DNA of 64,000 bases, taken from contig NZ_BAJN01000009.1 of NCBI RefSeq assembly GCF_000613725.1, positions 51,624-115,623 on the forward strand, read 5' to 3'. Positions 63,490 to 64,000 of this stretch are shown in pieces. The first letter of the stretch is position 1; every line of letters starts with the position of its first letter. Under the pieces are notes generated by a model. That model did no database searches, was not told the DNA's origin, and saw only the letters and a list, made by a program, of their open reading frames with translations. The stretch comes from Hoylesella pleuritidis JCM 14110 (GTDB taxonomy: Bacteria; Bacteroidota; Bacteroidia; Bacteroidales; Bacteroidaceae). The position numbers were made by a program, and so were the translations under genes.

Positions 63490-64000
63490 CTAATTGATAT
63501 TAACAGGTTTTCCTTTGATCGTTATGGTCTTACCTTCAATTGTGGTCTCTCCGTTCACCTCGTTCTTATTTCCAGTAATCTTATTATTCTCTCCATCGAG
63601 TTCTATATTCTTGCTTTTGATGGTTACCTTATCCTTGGTAATGGTAAGTACACTGCTTCCGATAGTCAGTGTGATTTTTGTCTTTCCCGACAGGTCGATA
63701 TTTCCGTCTTTGTCCATCTTCAGCACACTGGCATCTTCGCCTACGTTTGTACACGAACAGGAACCGGCATTCAAGCTGTGGCTTCCCCTTCCATCGAAAT
63801 TCATATTTACTCCTCCGTGGTCGTGCAGGGTGACACTTCCATCGGAATCGTCCAGCAGTAGCGAACTACCGCTCCGAGTGGTAATACTCTTGAGCTTGTT
63901 GCCCTCGCTGCCCCCTCCCGCGGTGGTACCATTAAACAGACTTCCCATCACATAAGGTCTTCCCGGATCGTTGTATCGGAATCCCACTAACACGTGGTCG
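63490..64000 (-). CDS. vgrG: T6SS spike protein VgrG/TssI, C-terminal part (start outside window)
   Basis: The last 170 residues of a VgrG. The gp5-like OB-fold end reads DHVLVGFRYNDPGRPYVMGS, followed by the triple-stranded beta-helix needle with regular acidic/hydrophobic repeats (SSLLLDDSDGSVTLHDHGG, KTKITLTIGSSVLTITKDKV). The frame is open to the window edge. VgrG forms the tip of the T6SS tube and here heads the order VgrG, 299-aa protein, PAAR-like protein, small-protein array. The structural T6SS genes would lie beyond the window. Confidence 0.92.
   Translation of the reverse strand, partial: DHVLVGFRYNDPGRPYVMGSLFNGTTAGGGSEGNKLKSITTRSGSSLLLDDSDGSVTLHDHGGVNMNFDGRGSHSLNAGSCSCTNVGEDASVLKMDKDGNIDLSGKTKITLTIGSSVLTITKDKVTIKSKNIELDGENNKITGNKNEVNGETTIEGKTITIKGKPVNIN

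Overview
The window reads as a chromosomal segment of a Bacteroidota bacterium, most likely a Prevotellaceae relative. The evidence is the Bacteroidota -7 promoter element (TAnnTTTG), found upstream of about a dozen genes; a type IX secretion (T9SS) core set; a flexirubin/aryl-polyene type operon; a TonB receptor with STN domain and FecR; and a VgrG/DUF4280 locus of the Bacteroidota type VI secretion (T6SS) kind. No rRNA, tRNA, phage, intact IS element or CRISPR array was seen.

Layout. 1-10.3 kb (minus): one long overlapping operon for an aryl polyene / flexirubin-like pigment, transcribed from a promoter near 10.38 kb. It holds a FjTAL-like tyrosine ammonia-lyase, ketoreductase, three ketosynthase genes (one fused to a chain-length-factor-like half, one cut by the window edge), two acyl carrier proteins, dehydratase, thioesterase, acyltransferase and methyltransferase. 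10.8-16.6 kb (plus): porP-gldK-gldL-gldM-gldN of the T9SS. 16.8-37.4 kb: mostly housekeeping and envelope genes (beta-barrel protein, priA, a structured ncRNA candidate, FadL-type porin, pgpH, gltX-waaA, a DXS-like transketolase, M16 protease remnant, cutC, gamma-carbonic-anhydrase-like protein, glutaminyl cyclase, a C26-M19 peptidase fusion, Lrp regulator). 38-42.6 kb: TonB receptor, DUF4249 lipoprotein and FecR. 42.6-56.5 kb: an envelope-glycan island with a glycosyltransferase, a flippase, two GT-C-like DUF6080 proteins, GtrA, a HAD phosphatase, a UbiA prenyltransferase of the decaprenyl-phosphate phosphoribosyltransferase type, three acyltransferases and an EptA-like sulfatase-fold transferase. 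57-64 kb: an orphan ECF sigma factor and the distal end of a T6SS locus (VgrG end, unknown 299-aa protein, PAAR-like DUF4280 protein, and a tandem array of four related small membrane proteins). This last part is visibly richer in A+T than the rest.

Three things run across the window. First, a family of composite intergenic repeats, about 200-350 nt with cores built from TTAACSGTTAA words and a hairpin module, occurs at least six times between genes. Close matches to its core also lie in frame inside two coding sequences. Second, REP-like palindromes of the CTCC-TTT-GGAG type appear between and within genes. Third, about fifteen reading frames are broken, and each inferred lesion can be repaired by restoring one base to a short run of identical bases. 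That uniformity, which includes waaA and pgpH, points to sequencing or assembly deletions more than to gene decay, so I annotate most of these genes as CDS with a broken frame.

Likely cooperation: the pigment operon and T9SS are typical Bacteroidota surface functions, and the glutaminyl cyclase would cap N-terminal Gln of exported proteins. UbiA, HAD phosphatase, GtrA and the two DUF6080 proteins look like a complete route from PRPP to a lipid-linked pentose, its flipping and its transfer outside the inner membrane.
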